A stretch of 64,000 nucleotides of DNA, taken from Anthopleura xanthogrammica. Lineage: Eukaryota > Cnidaria > Anthozoa > Actiniaria > Actiniidae. The position numbers were made by a program, and so were the translations under genes. The DNA is taken from assembly GCA_964019055.1 (NCBI GenBank), contig OZ025212.1, forward strand, positions 6,511,766 to 6,575,765, read 5' to 3'. Numbering within the stretch: position 1 is the stretch's first letter; every line of letters begins with the position of its first letter. This document shows positions 1 through 24,725 of the stretch, one piece after another. The notes beneath the pieces were generated by a model, which was given only the letters and a program-made list of their open reading frames with translations, was not told the DNA's origin and ran no database searches.

Positions 1-38
1 TATAATGTAGGTATTTTATAGAAGCAGGCGTAACTCGA

Positions 39-195
39 TTAGTGCGCGGCCTCCAGATCCTCAGGATCTCCATGCGCCTGTTTCAACTTCTCTCTGTTCT
101 GTGTACCTTTAGCTTTAAATACCCGTAAAAAGGAGCACTGATAGTTTGAGAAGGTAAAGGGTGCTGCTTCAACTGCTTCATACATGAGCCACTGG
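39..195 (-). CDS. Terminal coding exon, possible alternative 3' end of the TTLL5 gene
   Basis: This is a minus-strand open frame of 51 codons plus stop (TAA at 41-39). It follows a good acceptor, a pyrimidine-rich tract ending in GAG just above 195. It joins in frame to the exon ending at 272. No other minus-strand gene fits between here and the TTLL5 stop at 1270, so the simplest reading is an alternative C-terminus of TTLL5. I do not recognise the peptide (it contains EAAPFTFSNYQ). Confidence 0.4.
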
Positions 196-271
196 CTCAG
201 GAGAAATGGTCAAACACAGTTTCGAAGTAAAATATTGGCTTTACCTTTACCTTAAACTGTTCATAACATAC

Positions 272-434
272 CTTGCAATCGCCATGAAGATCTTGAAGTC
301 CTCATCTGCTATCTCACTTTCATTGGTGGTATTCCTGTTCAGTCCATACGTGCGGCTGATTTCTTGTCTTTTTTGGATCTGATTTGTTTCCTTCAAATGA
401 AGAATAAATAGTGTTAACCGAGATGTAACGCATG
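272..434 (-). CDS. Probable coding exon, unrecognised, possible TTLL5 3' extension
   Basis: A minus-strand frame containing SRTYGLNRNTTNESEIADED ends at a clear donor (GCAAG|GTATG at 272). The upstream edge is uncertain. An acceptor at 434 keeps phase with the exon at 1056-1113, while a better-looking CAG at 379-381 would start the exon at 378 but break phase. The composition looks coding, but I do not recognise a family. Confidence 0.35.
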
Positions 435-1055
435 CTCTGATTGGCTGGATTATCATATCGCTCTCTCACTCGATCCAATTGTCTGTCTGTCCGTCTCTGT
501 AATGAATATCTTCCCATTCTCGTTTGATCAATCTGTCTGTCTGTCCATTTTTCTATCTATGACGAATATCAATTCATAAGAGCCAAGAATACCTTTCCAT
601 AGACGTGTACAAAGTCTCCTAACTGTTTGGCAAGAATTCTTCTCCTGGTAAAGAGTAGTAACAAAACGTTTTAAAAACAATGTAATTCCATGATCTTGAT
701 CTTGATGAGCCGCTGCAGTGGAGGCGCATGTTAGACGCCTTGTTACACTGTTTTTTGTTACGTTTTTATTTACTATACTGCAATAAGGCACGCTGTGTTG
801 TGTTACTGCATGATTGCGACACGCTGTGTTGGATCGCGTCACGTTTCGTTGCGTTACTGCAATGCCCCTCCTTACTTTAGGTGGTGTCGCGTTGCTGCGC
901 GTGACGTTACCTGTCATGTAGTGGTAGCTTACGGCTTGGTATGACCACTTTAAAGGGTTGCTGGAGATTACCAGCTGCTTTCTTCAAGAATCGAATCACT
1001 AGGGACTGTAATCATTATTACAATACATTAGTCAGGCTCACAAAGTCAGGCTTAC

Positions 1056-1113
1056 CGAATTCGGAACAACAGTTATTTTCCATGCGCGCAGCTTCACCTT
1101 CAAGACTTCCGTC
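1056..1113 (-). CDS. Possible short coding exon linking TTLL5 to the 3' exons
   Basis: This 58-nt open segment lies between AAG and a strong donor (TTCG|GTAAGCC). If the donor ATG|GTAAAA at 1279 is used instead of reading on to the TGA at 1272-1270, then 1327-1279, 1113-1056, 434-272 and 195-39 join in one frame. This gives an 881-residue protein. Frame arithmetic is the only support. Confidence 0.3.
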
Positions 1114-1269
1114 CTTATAAGAAGTTGTTTTAGAGACAAGGGTGCGCGAATCAAGAAAGCGTCTCGAAGCTGCGCTGTTATTGATAAATCTGTCCTTCAT
1201 TTATCGCACGCGGTGGACGAAGGTGTGCGCAAGAACAAGAACGTGCTTGCACTGTCGTATGTGGTCGCG

Positions 1270-14645
<13,376 letters not shown>

Positions 14646-15393
14646 TCTAGATGCTTAAACCAAAAGGTCTGGCCTTTCAACGTTGTTAAATAAGCTTATA
14701 AGATCCACTTCACATTAATTACAGCTATACAAATCTCTTTAGTTTATGATTTAAGCTAATAACGTCGGGCTGTCTTCCATTATGGGAAGATAAGATGACA
14801 GATAACCAATAAATAAATATCGAGACTTCATAACTTCGAGAGGAGAGACAACCGTTTTAGATGAAGATAGAGTGAAGAGAAATCCTGTGTTTGTAGCTCT
14901 TTCCTTAGACGTCGTCTTAAATTCGAATCCTCAATACCTTTGCTTGATAAATAACAGTATTCAAGTCCATAAATGTTGTCGATGAAAGGCAAACTTTCAG
15001 AAGAAGTCAAACAATTTCTCCAATAAATTCAAAATTTCCGAAGATAAACAGTTTTTCACGCTCTTTTGGTTAATGAACCGTCCCTTTAACCAATACCGCT
15101 TCAAATTTAATCACCCAATCAAAACGTTTTCACTTTGGCTTTCTTCTTCCGTGGCATAAGCGAATAAAACTCTTAGACATTTTGCAGAAAAAGCTTTCAA
15201 AGTTTGAATAACTTGTCTTCGCGGTTTTTACTTTCCGCCATTTTGTATACATTCCTCGTTGCCAGCCAGTCTCGAAATGAATGCTAGGAAAAATAGACGA
15301 TTACTTCCGGTTTCGGAATTACTTCCGGTGGCGTTTGAGCTGTGATTCATTTTTAATTTCAATTTCGATATTTCAAATTAGCATTGCAGGAAG
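14646..15393. promoter_or_regulatory. Divergent intergenic region between TTLL5 and receptor-like copy 1
   Basis: About 750 bp separate the TTLL5 start (minus) from the copy 1 start (plus). The right third holds the cluster's common promoter block. I see no other gene. The sequence TCCTCGTTGCCAGCCAGTCTCGAAATGA at about 15257-15284 also recurs upstream of copy 4 (about 27304-27331). Confidence 0.6.
15303..15329 (+). promoter_or_regulatory. Paired ACTTCCGG (ETS-type) sites upstream of copy 1
   Basis: Two ACTTCCGG motifs, the complement of the ETS-family site CCGGAAGT, sit about 19 bp apart in a block conserved upstream of all five copies. Factor identity is inference. Confidence 0.5.
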
Positions 15394-16632
15394 ATGGAAT
15401 ATCAAGAACAGAGTGCATCAAACAAAGAGCTTCACAAGTTCCCTGAAAACCTCTTCAATGAGGAAGGATCCAGGTTTAGGTACAAGTTCTGTCATTCTCC
15501 TATTCGACATGTCAAAAGACTCATGAGTTCAGGGTTGCTATTGAAGGTTTTTGCCCTTGCATTTGGCTTGTGGAATCCTCGTCGAAGATGGCGTGCTATG
15601 TTTGCACTGCTATTTCTACTGGTTGATGTTTATATCCCTGTTCAAACAGCGATCTATGTGTTTGTGTGTCCATCGCATCGAGTTCGAAGTCCAGTGGCCG
15701 CTAGCTTGTTATGTACAAACAGGTCTCTAAACTTCACTTCAAAAGATATGGGAAAAGATATGGGCATTCCCTTGCCTATGTACACAAAAAAAGTGCTTTT
15801 AAATAATGCTGTGTTCGATATTAGTCAGCTGTTGTCTCACTTGACTTTCTTTAGTAGTGTCTGGATGCTTTCCACAAAAACTACATGCTGCGTTAAACAA
15901 GAAAATACTCTCACTTTGGTGAACCCTTCAGGATGGATTAAACTGAACTGTGTACTACTGTTCTCTTGGTGTGCCCTGATTTCTTGTGTAGTATGGCTCT
16001 CGTTTAGCATCTCAAGCTACGACCCTGGATCTTTTGTAGTTGATGTAGCTCATTTAATTTCACTATGGACCAATCTTTTGACATGCTGGTTATTTGGCAC
16101 TTTGATATCATCATTGGAAACTCTTGTAACCAGATGTACGCATGACATCATGACATCAGAACACCTTGATGATGTCATCAAAAAGCATCAGAAACTTTGC
16201 AAGATTATCTTTGGCACATCCAATGCATTTAAGCTGTGGTTCATGGTGCATTGGATTCTGTACACTATAGCTTGTGTCTTTTGGGTTGCAGACTTTGTGT
16301 CTTATTTTACCTGGACTTTTCAGTCATGGAGTATAATATACTATTCAGTCATTGCATTCGTTGTTTATTTATACATTTTTATATATCCATGCTACCGGGC
16401 TGCAGCATTAACAGTAAAATGCCAGCAAATGCTTGCCAATTTCAACCTGATGAGTGAAGAAGACTGGCATGATAATCATCCATTTCGCAAGCGATCTCGA
16501 CTACACTTGTTTCTGCAGTATGCCAGCTATGCTGACTGTGGATACAAAGTTGGGCGATATACATTTGGTTCAATGGCTGTGTTTTTCTCAACTCTTTTAG
16601 CAATGATGGGAATAGGATTAAAAATCCTCTGA
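15394..16632 (+). CDS. Gustatory-receptor-like 7-helix membrane protein, copy 1 (412 aa)
   Basis: This is a single-exon frame from ATG to TGA with about seven hydrophobic segments. A basic N-terminal tail (RHVKRLMSS, WNPRRRWRA) precedes helix 1. Loop 1 (about 95-135) carries N-glycosylation sites NRS and NFT, so it is probably outside. The 4-5 and 6-7 loops are long and charged, so probably inside. The last helix ends only three residues before the stop. This gives N-in/C-out topology and a minimal tail, as in the insect Gr/Or (7TMIC) superfamily and the cnidarian Gr-like proteins, which act as ligand-gated channels in insects. Class A GPCRs have the opposite topology and a longer tail. The family call is inference from topology and the CG...YTFG start of helix 7; an orphan cnidarian family is the alternative. 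TTGCAG just before the ATG may be the acceptor of a 5'UTR intron. Confidence 0.6.
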   Translation: MEYQEQSASNKELHKFPENLFNEEGSRFRYKFCHSPIRHVKRLMSSGLLLKVFALAFGLWNPRRRWRAMFALLFLLVDVYIPVQTAIYVFVCPSHRVRSPVAASLLCTNRSLNFTSKDMGKDMGIPLPMYTKKVLLNNAVFDISQLLSHLTFFSSVWMLSTKTTCCVKQENTLTLVNPSGWIKLNCVLLFSWCALISCVVWLSFSISSYDPGSFVVDVAHLISLWTNLLTCWLFGTLISSLETLVTRCTHDIMTSEHLDDVIKKHQKLCKIIFGTSNAFKLWFMVHWILYTIACVFWVADFVSYFTWTFQSWSIIYYSVIAFVVYLYIFIYPCYRAAALTVKCQQMLANFNLMSEEDWHDNHPFRKRSRLHLFLQYASYADCGYKVGRYTFGSMAVFFSTLLAMMGIGLKIL

Positions 16633-17112
16633 AACAACATTCAAGTTGCTGTCAGAGAGCACTACAGAATGGATTATTCAGAACTAGATGGAAAAAAACT
16701 ATAACTTGTACCATCACATATTAAAATTCAGATAAATTGTAGCATTTTTTCTTGGTAAAACTACGATATCATACACTGTAAATGAACTATAGATTCACAA
16801 TCAGGGGTAGATCTGGGATTTTGTTCATTTAAAACTGAAGTGATCTTAGTTTTCAAAACATTTATTGTTGGCCTTGGATTTTTTAATATTATAGTAAAGG
16901 TTTTTTTATCCAGCGAGGTGCTTATCTGTCTGGTTTATCTGTTTTTATAATCAAGATTGGGGTAGATAATTGTGATGTTGAATTATTGGACAAAGTGATG
17001 TAAGCTAACAAATATTCTGGCTTAATAAATATTATGTGGAATGTTTTTTCTTCTTCTTGTGCTTAGCATCAGGGTCCTTTCCATCTAACAAGTTCTTCTT
17101 TCGTTTGTTAAT
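16633..17112 (+). other. 3' flank of copy 1 with polyadenylation signal and DDX49 tail fragment
   Basis: This 3' flank is shared with all the copies and has AATAAA at about 17024. From 17032 it matches the antisense end of DDX49, starting at the stop codon. The match ends near 17110, where the repeat with ACTGGGTTGCC begins. Confidence 0.75.
17032..17112 (-). pseudogene. DDX49 tail fragment 1
   Basis: About 80 bp match the last codons of DDX49 (KHST and the lysine-rich tail) in antisense. There is no helicase domain. It was carried along by the receptor-cluster duplication and shares its breakpoint with the fragment at 21568. Confidence 0.8.
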
Positions 17113-18660
17113 TACTGGGTTGCCTGTGGCAAACCAGTCTTAAAATGAGTTTCTTTTTTCTTTTCTTTTTCCGGGTCGCGATCATGATTGGAGGAAACTC
17201 GTAACCATAGCAATTGTCTGTCCGATGGAGTTTTGGTTTTGGTTTGTCTATTTCTCAAATATGTCCCTCCCTCCACCCGCTTAGAGAGCCTGATACTCAG
17301 GTTAATATGATTGGATACATGTTGACAGAATTAATCACATAATGATATTGAGCATAAGGTATTTGTCTTTCCTCGGTCGCCATTGCATCGTTCCTTCGAG
17401 GTTCGTTGATAGAAAATTACATATTAGGTCTCTTTTCTTCGGGTTCGTCCACGTACTCAAGAAGAAAACTATGAGAATCTATGAGAAAACTATTAGAATC
17501 TTAGAACTATCTAGCCAAACTAGCCAATCGATATCTTACCAGTTCTCAAATACAAACTATACGGAGACAAACTAAAAAACATTCGAAAAAACCTACTAAT
17601 GGTCTATAACCAATCGAGCCCTGTGATTGGCTGAGCTACTAGGGGTCTATTAGTGATAGACCTCTAGTAGCGAAATACGCCGGTTTTGAAAACCAAAAAA
17701 AATATATTTAAAGCAAAATCCAAAACTTTTTGCATCCTTTTATTGGACCGATTAGTAGGTTTTTACTAAAAGAATTCGACCTCTCGCCCTCATGGCCTAC
17801 GAGTCAATAGCCCATGAGGCCTTCGGCCTCATGGGCTATTGACTCGTAGACCATTCGGACTCGAGGACTAATTGTTAAATAGACAAATTAACAAGACATT
17901 GAAGCTGACCACAAGAACTTGAAGTCAGACGAGCAGGATAAAGTAAATGAAGCTTAGATATATCGTCAGCAATTAGCTGTCGCCTCGCTGTGCACTAAAA
18001 AAAATGAGGTCAAGATGAGGAGTAACTTAACACGCGTAATGCAACGCTATTTGTTAGCGGGAACATCATAACTTTAAACTCTCTGAGAAAGATGCGTCTT
18101 TCTTATACTACTAATCTATTTTCCAAAATATAAATATTTTTCGTAAGCTATTGAATAGTTAGTTTAATTACGTAAGCTAGGAAAACCACACTGGTTACCA
18201 AAGGCACATAAAAAATAAAGAAGTAATAAAAGGGGTTAAAAAATTGCAGAAAATTTCTTTTCTTTGGTACAACCATATGACTACTTTGTGAGTGGGTGAA
18301 AATGCTCTATAACCAAAAATTCATTTTGATATAAAAAAAGCTTATTTGGCAGTGAGCAGTTTCGATCCTGAAATATATATAGTTATTTCATCAGACATGC
18401 TAGTCTTAGTAGCTTAAGGTAGTCTAGGTAAACAAAAAACTTAATACTTGTTAAAACGCGTTAGTGACGCAGTCAAATCTGTTGTCGTACCAGTAAAGTA
18501 GGATAAAAGGTTGTTCAGTCCACAGGAAAGGAAAACTCCTGCGCGAAATAAGTAAGAGGGATTAGCTTGGAGATTAGGCGAGTCTTGGAATGTTCATCAT
18601 TGAGCTCTAGAATACTTGCAAAGGCAACCCAATGAACGCTCCAAGAGCGTTTAGTTAAAT
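17105..18660 (+). mobile_element. Dispersed repeat, copy A (ACTGGGTTGCC ends)
   Basis: It begins ACTGGGTTGCCTGTGGCAAA and ends GGCAACCCAATGAACGCTCC, so the ends are inverted (ACTGGGTTGCC). It is closely related to 23098-24420 and more distantly to 21650-23097. No intact protein frame is seen; small frames differ between copies. It has an extra insertion of about 300 bp at 17575-17880 that the related copy C lacks. Confidence 0.6.
17575..17880. mobile_element. Insertion with palindromes inside repeat copy A
   Basis: The insertion is absent from the homologous site in copy C (about 23600). It holds a 53-bp palindrome at 17797-17849 (CTACGAGTCAATAGCCCATG and its complement) and a shorter inverted pair around TCTATTAGTGATAGA. 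Confidence 0.65.
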
Positions 18661-18666
18661 AAAGTT

Positions 18667-19898
18667 TTCATTCATTCATTCATTCATTCATTCATTCATT
18701 CATTCATTCATTCATTCATTCATTCATTCATTCATTCATTCATTCATTCATTCATTCATTCATTCATTCATTCATTCATTCATTCATTCATTCATTCATT
18801 CATTCATTCATTCATTCATTCATTCATTCATTCATTCATTCATTCATTCATTCATTCATTCATTCATTCATTCATTCATTCATTCATTCATTCATTCATT
18901 CATTCATTCATTCATTCATTCATTCATTCATTCATTCATTCATTCATTCATTCATTCATTCATTCATTCATTCATTCATTCATTCATTCATTCATTCATT
19001 CATTCATTCATTCATTCATTCATTCATTCATTCATTCATTCATTCATTCATTCATTCATTCATTCATTCATTCATTCATTCATTCATTCATTCATTCATT
19101 CATTCATTCATTCATTCATTCATTCATTCATTCATTCATTCATTCATTCATTCATTCATTCATTCATTCATTCATTCATTCATTCATTCATTCATTCATT
19201 CATTCATTCATTCATTCATTCATTCATTCATTCATTCATTCATTCATTCATTCATTCATTCATTCATTCATTCATTCATTCATTCATTCATTCATTCATT
19301 CATTCATTCATTCATTCATTCATTCATTCATTCATTCATTCATTCATTCATTCATTCATTCATTCATTCATTCATTCATTCATTCATTCATTCATTCATT
19401 CATTCATTCATTCATTCATTCATTCATTCATTCATTCATTCATTCATTCATTCATTCATTCATTCATTCATTCATTCATTCATTCATTCATTCATTCATT
19501 CATTCATTCATTCATTCATTCATTCATTCATTCATTCATTCATTCATTCATTCATTCATTCATTCATTCATTCATTCATTCATTCATTCATTCATTCATT
19601 CATTCATTCATTCATTCATTCATTCATTCATTCATTCATTCATTCATTCATTCATTCATTCATTCATTCATTCATTCATTCATTCATTCATTCATTCATT
19701 CATTCATTCATTCATTCATTCATTCATTCATTCATTCATTCATTCATTCATTCATTCATTCATTCATTCATTCATTCATTCATTCATTCATTCATTCATT
19801 CATTCATTCATTCATTCATTCATTCATTCATTCATTCATTCATTCATTCATTCATTCATTCATTCATTCATTCATTCATTCATTCATTCATTCATTCA
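18667..19898 (+). repeat. (TTCA)n microsatellite, about 308 perfect units
   Basis: This is an uninterrupted TTCA tetranucleotide run of 1232 bp. It is preceded by GTTAAATAAAGTT and followed by the conserved copy 2 promoter. The same site has 16 units upstream of copy 3, two to four upstream of copies 4 and 5, and none upstream of copy 1. Confidence 0.98.
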
Positions 19899-19924
19899 AT
19901 GCCTTCTAGGAAAAATAGAAGATT

Positions 19925-19951
19925 ACTTCCGGTTTCGGAATTACTTCCGGT
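19925..19951 (+). promoter_or_regulatory. Paired ETS-type sites upstream of copy 2
   Basis: The two ACTTCCGG motifs have the same spacing as in copy 1. The block is intact although the coding region downstream is broken. Confidence 0.45.
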
Positions 19952-20129
19952 GGCGAATGAGCTGTGACAAGCACATAATTTTCAGTCAATATTTTTTACT
20001 AGTAACTTCTTTGGAATTTCAATGACTTCCGCCTGTCATCTCTGATTCAAAGGCTTCCCATCTATAGTCATTAGCTCCCAAAACCCCTCCCCTTTCAATT
20101 TCAATACTTCAATTTAGCATTGCAGGAAG

Positions 20130-21162
20130 ATGGAAAATCAAGAACAGAGTGCATAAAACAAAGAGCTTCACAAGTTCCCTGAAAACCTCTTCAATGAGGA
20201 AGGATCCAGGTTTAGGTACAAGTTCTGTCATCCTCCTATTCGACATGTCAAAAGACTCATGAGTTCAGGGTTGCTATTGAAGGGTTTTGCCTTTGCATTT
20301 GGCTTGTGGAATCCTCGTCGAAGATGGCGTGCTATTTTTGCCCTGATATTTCTACTGGCTGATGTGTATATCCCTATTCCAACAGCGATCTATGTGTTTT
20401 TGTGTCCAACACTTCGAGTTCAAAGTACACTGGTTAGCTGGTTTTGTAGTAACAAGTCCGCTCTAAACTATATCAGGTCAAAAGATGTGAAGGGATATCA
20501 CATCAAAGAAGTATTTTTAGAATATTCTGTGTTGAATATTAGTCAGCTGTTGTCTCACTTGACTTCCTTTTGGAGTGTTTGGATGATTTCCAAAAAAAAC
20601 TACCTGCGTTAAACAAGAAAATACTCTCACTTTGGTGGACCCTTCAGGATGGATTAAACTGAACTGTGTACTACTGTTCTCTTGGTGTGCCCTGATTTCT
20701 TGTGTAGTATGGGTCGTGTTTGGGATCTCAAGCTCCGACCCTGGATTTCTTGTATTCTATGTAGCTCATTTTGTTTCACTATGGACCAGTCTTTTGACAT
20801 GCTGGTTATTTTGTACTTTGATATCATCGATGGAAACTCTTGTAACCAGATGTACGCATGACATCATGACATCAGAACACCTTGATGATGTCATCAAAAA
20901 GCATCAGAAACTTTGCAAGATTATCTTTGGCACATCCAATGCATTTAAGCTGTGGTTCATGGTGCATTGGATTCTGTACACTATAACTTGTGTCTTTTGG
21001 GTTGCAAACTCTGTGTCTTATTTTACCTGGACTTTTCAGTCTTGGAGTATAATATACTATGCTGACTGTGGATACAAAGTTGGGCGATATACATTTGGTT
21101 CAATGGCTGTGTTTTTCTCAACTCTTTTAGCAATGGTGGGATTTGGATTAAAATTACTTTGA
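20130..21162 (+). pseudogene. Gustatory-receptor-like copy 2, broken
   Basis: This aligns with the other copies from the ATG at 20130 to the stop at 21162 but carries three lesions. Codon 9 is TAA (20154-20156) where the others have TCA. An A run near 20597-20604 has one extra A, shifting the frame. An in-frame 186-bp deletion, relative to copy 1, joins ATACTAT to GCTGACTG and removes helix 6 and most of the 6-7 loop. The deletion lies between short direct repeats ending CTAT. The remaining frames, 20259-20612 and 20632-21162, are unlikely to give a working channel. Confidence 0.9.
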
Positions 21163-21567
21163 AACAACATTCAAGTTGCTGTCAGAGAGCACTACAGAAT
21201 GGATTATTCAGAACTAGATGGAAAAAAAAACTATAACTTGTATCATCACATATTAAAATTTAGATAAATTGTAGCACTTTTCTTGGTAAAACTACGATAT
21301 CATACACTGTAAATGAACTATAGATTCATAATCAGGCCGGGCGGATCCAGGATTTTGTTCATTTAAAACTGAAGTGGTCTTAGTTTTGAAAACTTTTATT
21401 GTTGGCCTTGGATTTTTTAATATTATAGTAAAGGTTTGTTTATCCAGCGAGGTGTTTATCTGTCTGGTTTAACTGTTTTTTATAGTCAAGATTGGAGTAG
21501 ATAATTGTGATGTTGAATTATTGGACAAATGTGATGTAAACTAACAAATATTCTGGCTTAATAAAAA

Positions 21568-21650
21568 TTATGTGGAATGTTTTTTTTCTTCTTGTTGTGC
21601 TGAGCATCAGGGTCCTTTCCATCTAACAAGCCCTTCTTTCTCTTGTTAAT
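21568..21650 (-). pseudogene. DDX49 tail fragment 2
   Basis: Antisense match to the end of DDX49, with more substitutions than fragment 1. It stops at the same breakpoint before ACTGGGTTGCC. The shared breakpoint shows that copies 1 and 2 descend from one rearranged unit. Confidence 0.8.
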
Positions 21651-23097
21651 TACTGGGTTGCCTGTGGCAAACCAGTCTTAAAATGAGGTTCGTTTTTACT
21701 GGGTTGCCATGGTGGCAAACCAGTTTTAAAATGATGGCCGTTTTTCGGGCGTCAGGTAGACCATAATGTCTATTGTGACGTCACACGTCATGATTGGTTG
21801 AGAACTTGTAACCATAGCAATAGTCTGTCCAATGAAGTTGTGTTATGTATTTGTGTACAAATATGATTGACAATTTAATAGAATTTGCCACATGATATCG
21901 AGCACTGGGTATTTATAGCTTTCGGTGTTTGGTTGTCATTAATTTATTCGTTCAAGGTTCGTGGTCTACCATGGTCTTTAGGTTTTTACAAACGCACGCG
22001 CCGTACGTGGTAGACCCACACTAAAAGATGTTATTGAGCGATTTTGGAACGGGTTGGTCCACGTACTCAAAGAGAGAAGTCTGAGTATCTATGAGCTATC
22101 TTTGAGAATCTATGAGCAAACTATGAGAATCGTAGAACTAGACAAACTAGTCAAAATAGACTAAGAGAATCTATGAACTATCTAGCTATGATCAAACTAG
22201 ATCTTACCAGATCTCAGATACAAAACAATATACTGAGACAAACTACAAAACGAGCGACAAACAAAGCTTTGATGAAAGCTGACTCCAAGAACTTGTAGAA
22301 GTCAGACGAGCTGATAGTGGTCTACAAGAAAGCGAACTGCCAAGACTCCTTGTTGAATATTTCCATTTATCATATGACCGTATTTCACTGTACGCGTGAT
22401 TCTAAAAAAAACCTTTGGGGAAAATGTCGTCAGCAAAAAAAGTACGCTTTTCCGAAAAGTGTAATAATTTCCCGTTCGGACTCGCCGTTCGGACTCGCTG
22501 CCGTCAATCATGTAAAAACTACGCATTTTGATTCGCATTTATTAAAAACGCTTTGAAATCGATTTTTTATATGTGGTCATATGATAAAATGCTTATTGAC
22601 TGAGTTAAGGTCGGTCCGAACGGGAAAATATTTGGCTCGAGGTCCTTGGCACGGAACTCGCTGCGCTCGTTCCGTACTTCAGGACCTCGAGCCAAATATT
22701 TTCCCGTTCGGACCGACCTTAACTCAGTCAATAAGTACATATTATGAAAATATAGAAAACCAAAACTGAGGGAAAAACCAATTACCAGTTAAACACATTT
22801 TGGCTAAGAGTATTTACATTGATAAAACGTTTGTTTTGCCGTGAACAGTTTCGATACCGAAATAGACATGTTTATTTCATCAGCTAGTCTTGAAAGGTCA
22901 CGGTACTCTAGTAGGTCAAGTAGAAACCTAATACGCGTCGACGAGTCAATAACGCAACACTAATGTCTTACTTAAAATGTTTTTGATAAAGGGGGACTTT
23001 GAACCCAAAAGGAACACTTTGGTGTGAAATAATAAAGAGTATATAGGATTGGCGAGCTCTTGCACAGGCAACCCAGTGAACGCTCCAAGAGCGTCTA
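21650..23097 (+). mobile_element. Dispersed repeat, copy B
   Basis: It has the ACTGGGTTGCC start twice in a row (about 21652 and 21709) and ends GGCAACCCAGTGAACGCTCC. Its interior is diverged from copies A and C. It contains an inverted-repeat insert at 22592-22735. No convincing protein is encoded. Confidence 0.55.
22592..22735. mobile_element. Inverted-repeat element with 60-bp arms
   Basis: The arms begin CTTATTGACTGAGTTAAGG and run through GGTCGGTCCGAACGGGAAAA, with a near-perfect complement at the far end. The centre holds CTCGCTGCGCTCG. Confidence 0.8.
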
Positions 23098-24420
23098 GTT
23101 TTTTCTGTTTCCGGGTCGCGATCATGATTGGACGAAACTCGTAACCATAGCAATTGTCTGTCCTATGGAGTTTTGGAATGTCTATTTCTCAAATATGATT
23201 GGATACATGTTGACAGAATTAATCACATAATAATATTGACCATAAGGTATTTGTCTTTCCTAGATCGGTCGCCATTGCATCGTTCCTTCGAGGTTCGTTG
23301 ATAGAGAATTACATATTAGGTCTCTTTTCTTGATCGAAGTATGTTGTCTGTAGGCATGTGGCCTACCATTATCTTTAGCTTTTTTATCGCTACGCTCAAA
23401 CTACTTAAAAACGCACACGCCGTACGTGGTAGACCCACACTAAAATATGTTATTTTGCGATTTTGGAACGGGTTCGTCCACGTACTCAAGAAATGAACTA
23501 TTAGAATCTATGAGAAAACTATGAGAATCTTAGAACTATCTAGCCAAACTAGCCAATCGATATCTTACCAGTTCTCAAATACAAACTATACGGAGACAAA
23601 CTACAAAACAATAGACAAACAAGACATTGAAGCTGACCACAAGAACCTGAAGTCAGACGAGCAGGATAAAGTAAATGAAGCTTACATATTTCGTCAGAAA
23701 TTAGCTGTCGGCTCGCCGTGCACTAAAGGTCAAGATGAGGAGGAACTTAACACGCGTAATGCAATGCTATTTGTTAGCGGGAACATCATAACTTTAAACT
23801 CTCTGATAAAGATGCGTCTTTCTTATACTACTAATCTATTTTCCAAAATACAAATATTTTTCGTAAGCTATTGAATAGTTAGTTTAATTACGTAAGCTAG
23901 GAAAACAACAATAAATGGATATCTGGGGGGATATACTGCCACAATATCCACACTGGTTACCAAAGGCACATAAAAGATAAAGAAGTAATAAAAGGGGTAA
24001 ACAAATTGCAGAACATTTCTTTTCTTTGGTACCACCACATGACTACTTTGTGAGTGGGTGAAAATGCTCTATAACCAAAAATTCATTTTGATATATAAAA
24101 AAAGCTTATTTGGCAGTGAGCAGTTTCGATCCTGAAATATATATAGTTATTTCATCAGACATGCTAGTCTTAGTAGCTTAAGGTAGTCTAGGTAAACAAA
24201 AACCTTAATACTTGTTAAAACACGTTAATGACGCAGTCAAATCTGTTGTCGTACCAGTAGAGTAGGATAAAAGGTTGTTCAGTCCACAGGAAAGGAAAAC
24301 TCCTGCGAAAAATAAGTAAGAGGGATTAGCTTGGAGATTAGGCGAGTCTTGGAATGTTCATCATCGAGCTCTAGAATACTTGCAAAGGCAACCCAATGAA
24401 CGCTCCAAGAGCGTTTAGTT
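23098..24420 (+). mobile_element. Dispersed repeat, copy C (5' truncated)
   Basis: It starts inside the element at TTTCCGGGTCGCGATCATGA, directly after the end of copy B. It runs parallel to copy A to the GCTCCAAGAGCGTTTAG end. A 117-codon frame at 23521-23874 is interrupted in copy A, so it is not supported as a gene. Confidence 0.6.
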
Positions 24421-24430
24421 AAATAAAGTT

Positions 24431-24494
24431 TTCATTCATTCATTCATTCATTCATTCATTCATTCATTCATTCATTCATTCATTCATTCATTCA
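24431..24494 (+). repeat. (TTCA)16 microsatellite upstream of copy 3
   Basis: This is the same position and flanks as the 308-unit array, with only 16 units. Confidence 0.95.
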
Positions 24495-24520
24495 ATGCCT
24501 TCTAGGGAAAATAGAAGATT

Positions 24521-24547
24521 ACTTCCGGTTTCGGGATTACTTCCGGT
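24521..24547 (+). promoter_or_regulatory. Paired ETS-type sites upstream of copy 3
   Basis: Two ACTTCCGG motifs lie about 200 bp before the start codon. A conserved pyrimidine-rich block (CCCCTCCCCTTTCAATTTCA) follows and ends TTGCAG just before the ATG, which looks like a 3' splice site. Confidence 0.45.
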
Positions 24548-24725
24548 GGCGAATGAGCTGTGACAAGCACATAATTTTCAGTCAATATTTTTTACTAGTA
24601 ACTTCTTTGGAATTTCAATGACTTCCGCCTCTCATTTCTGATTCAAAGGCTTCCTATCTATAGTCATTAGCTCCCAAAACCCCTCCCCTTTCAATTTCAA
24701 TACCTCAATTTAGCATTGCAGGAAG

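Noticed and set aside
23521..23874. 117-codon plus-strand frame
   Set aside because: The homologous frame in repeat copy A (about 17470-18110) is interrupted by an insertion and stops, and no motif is present.
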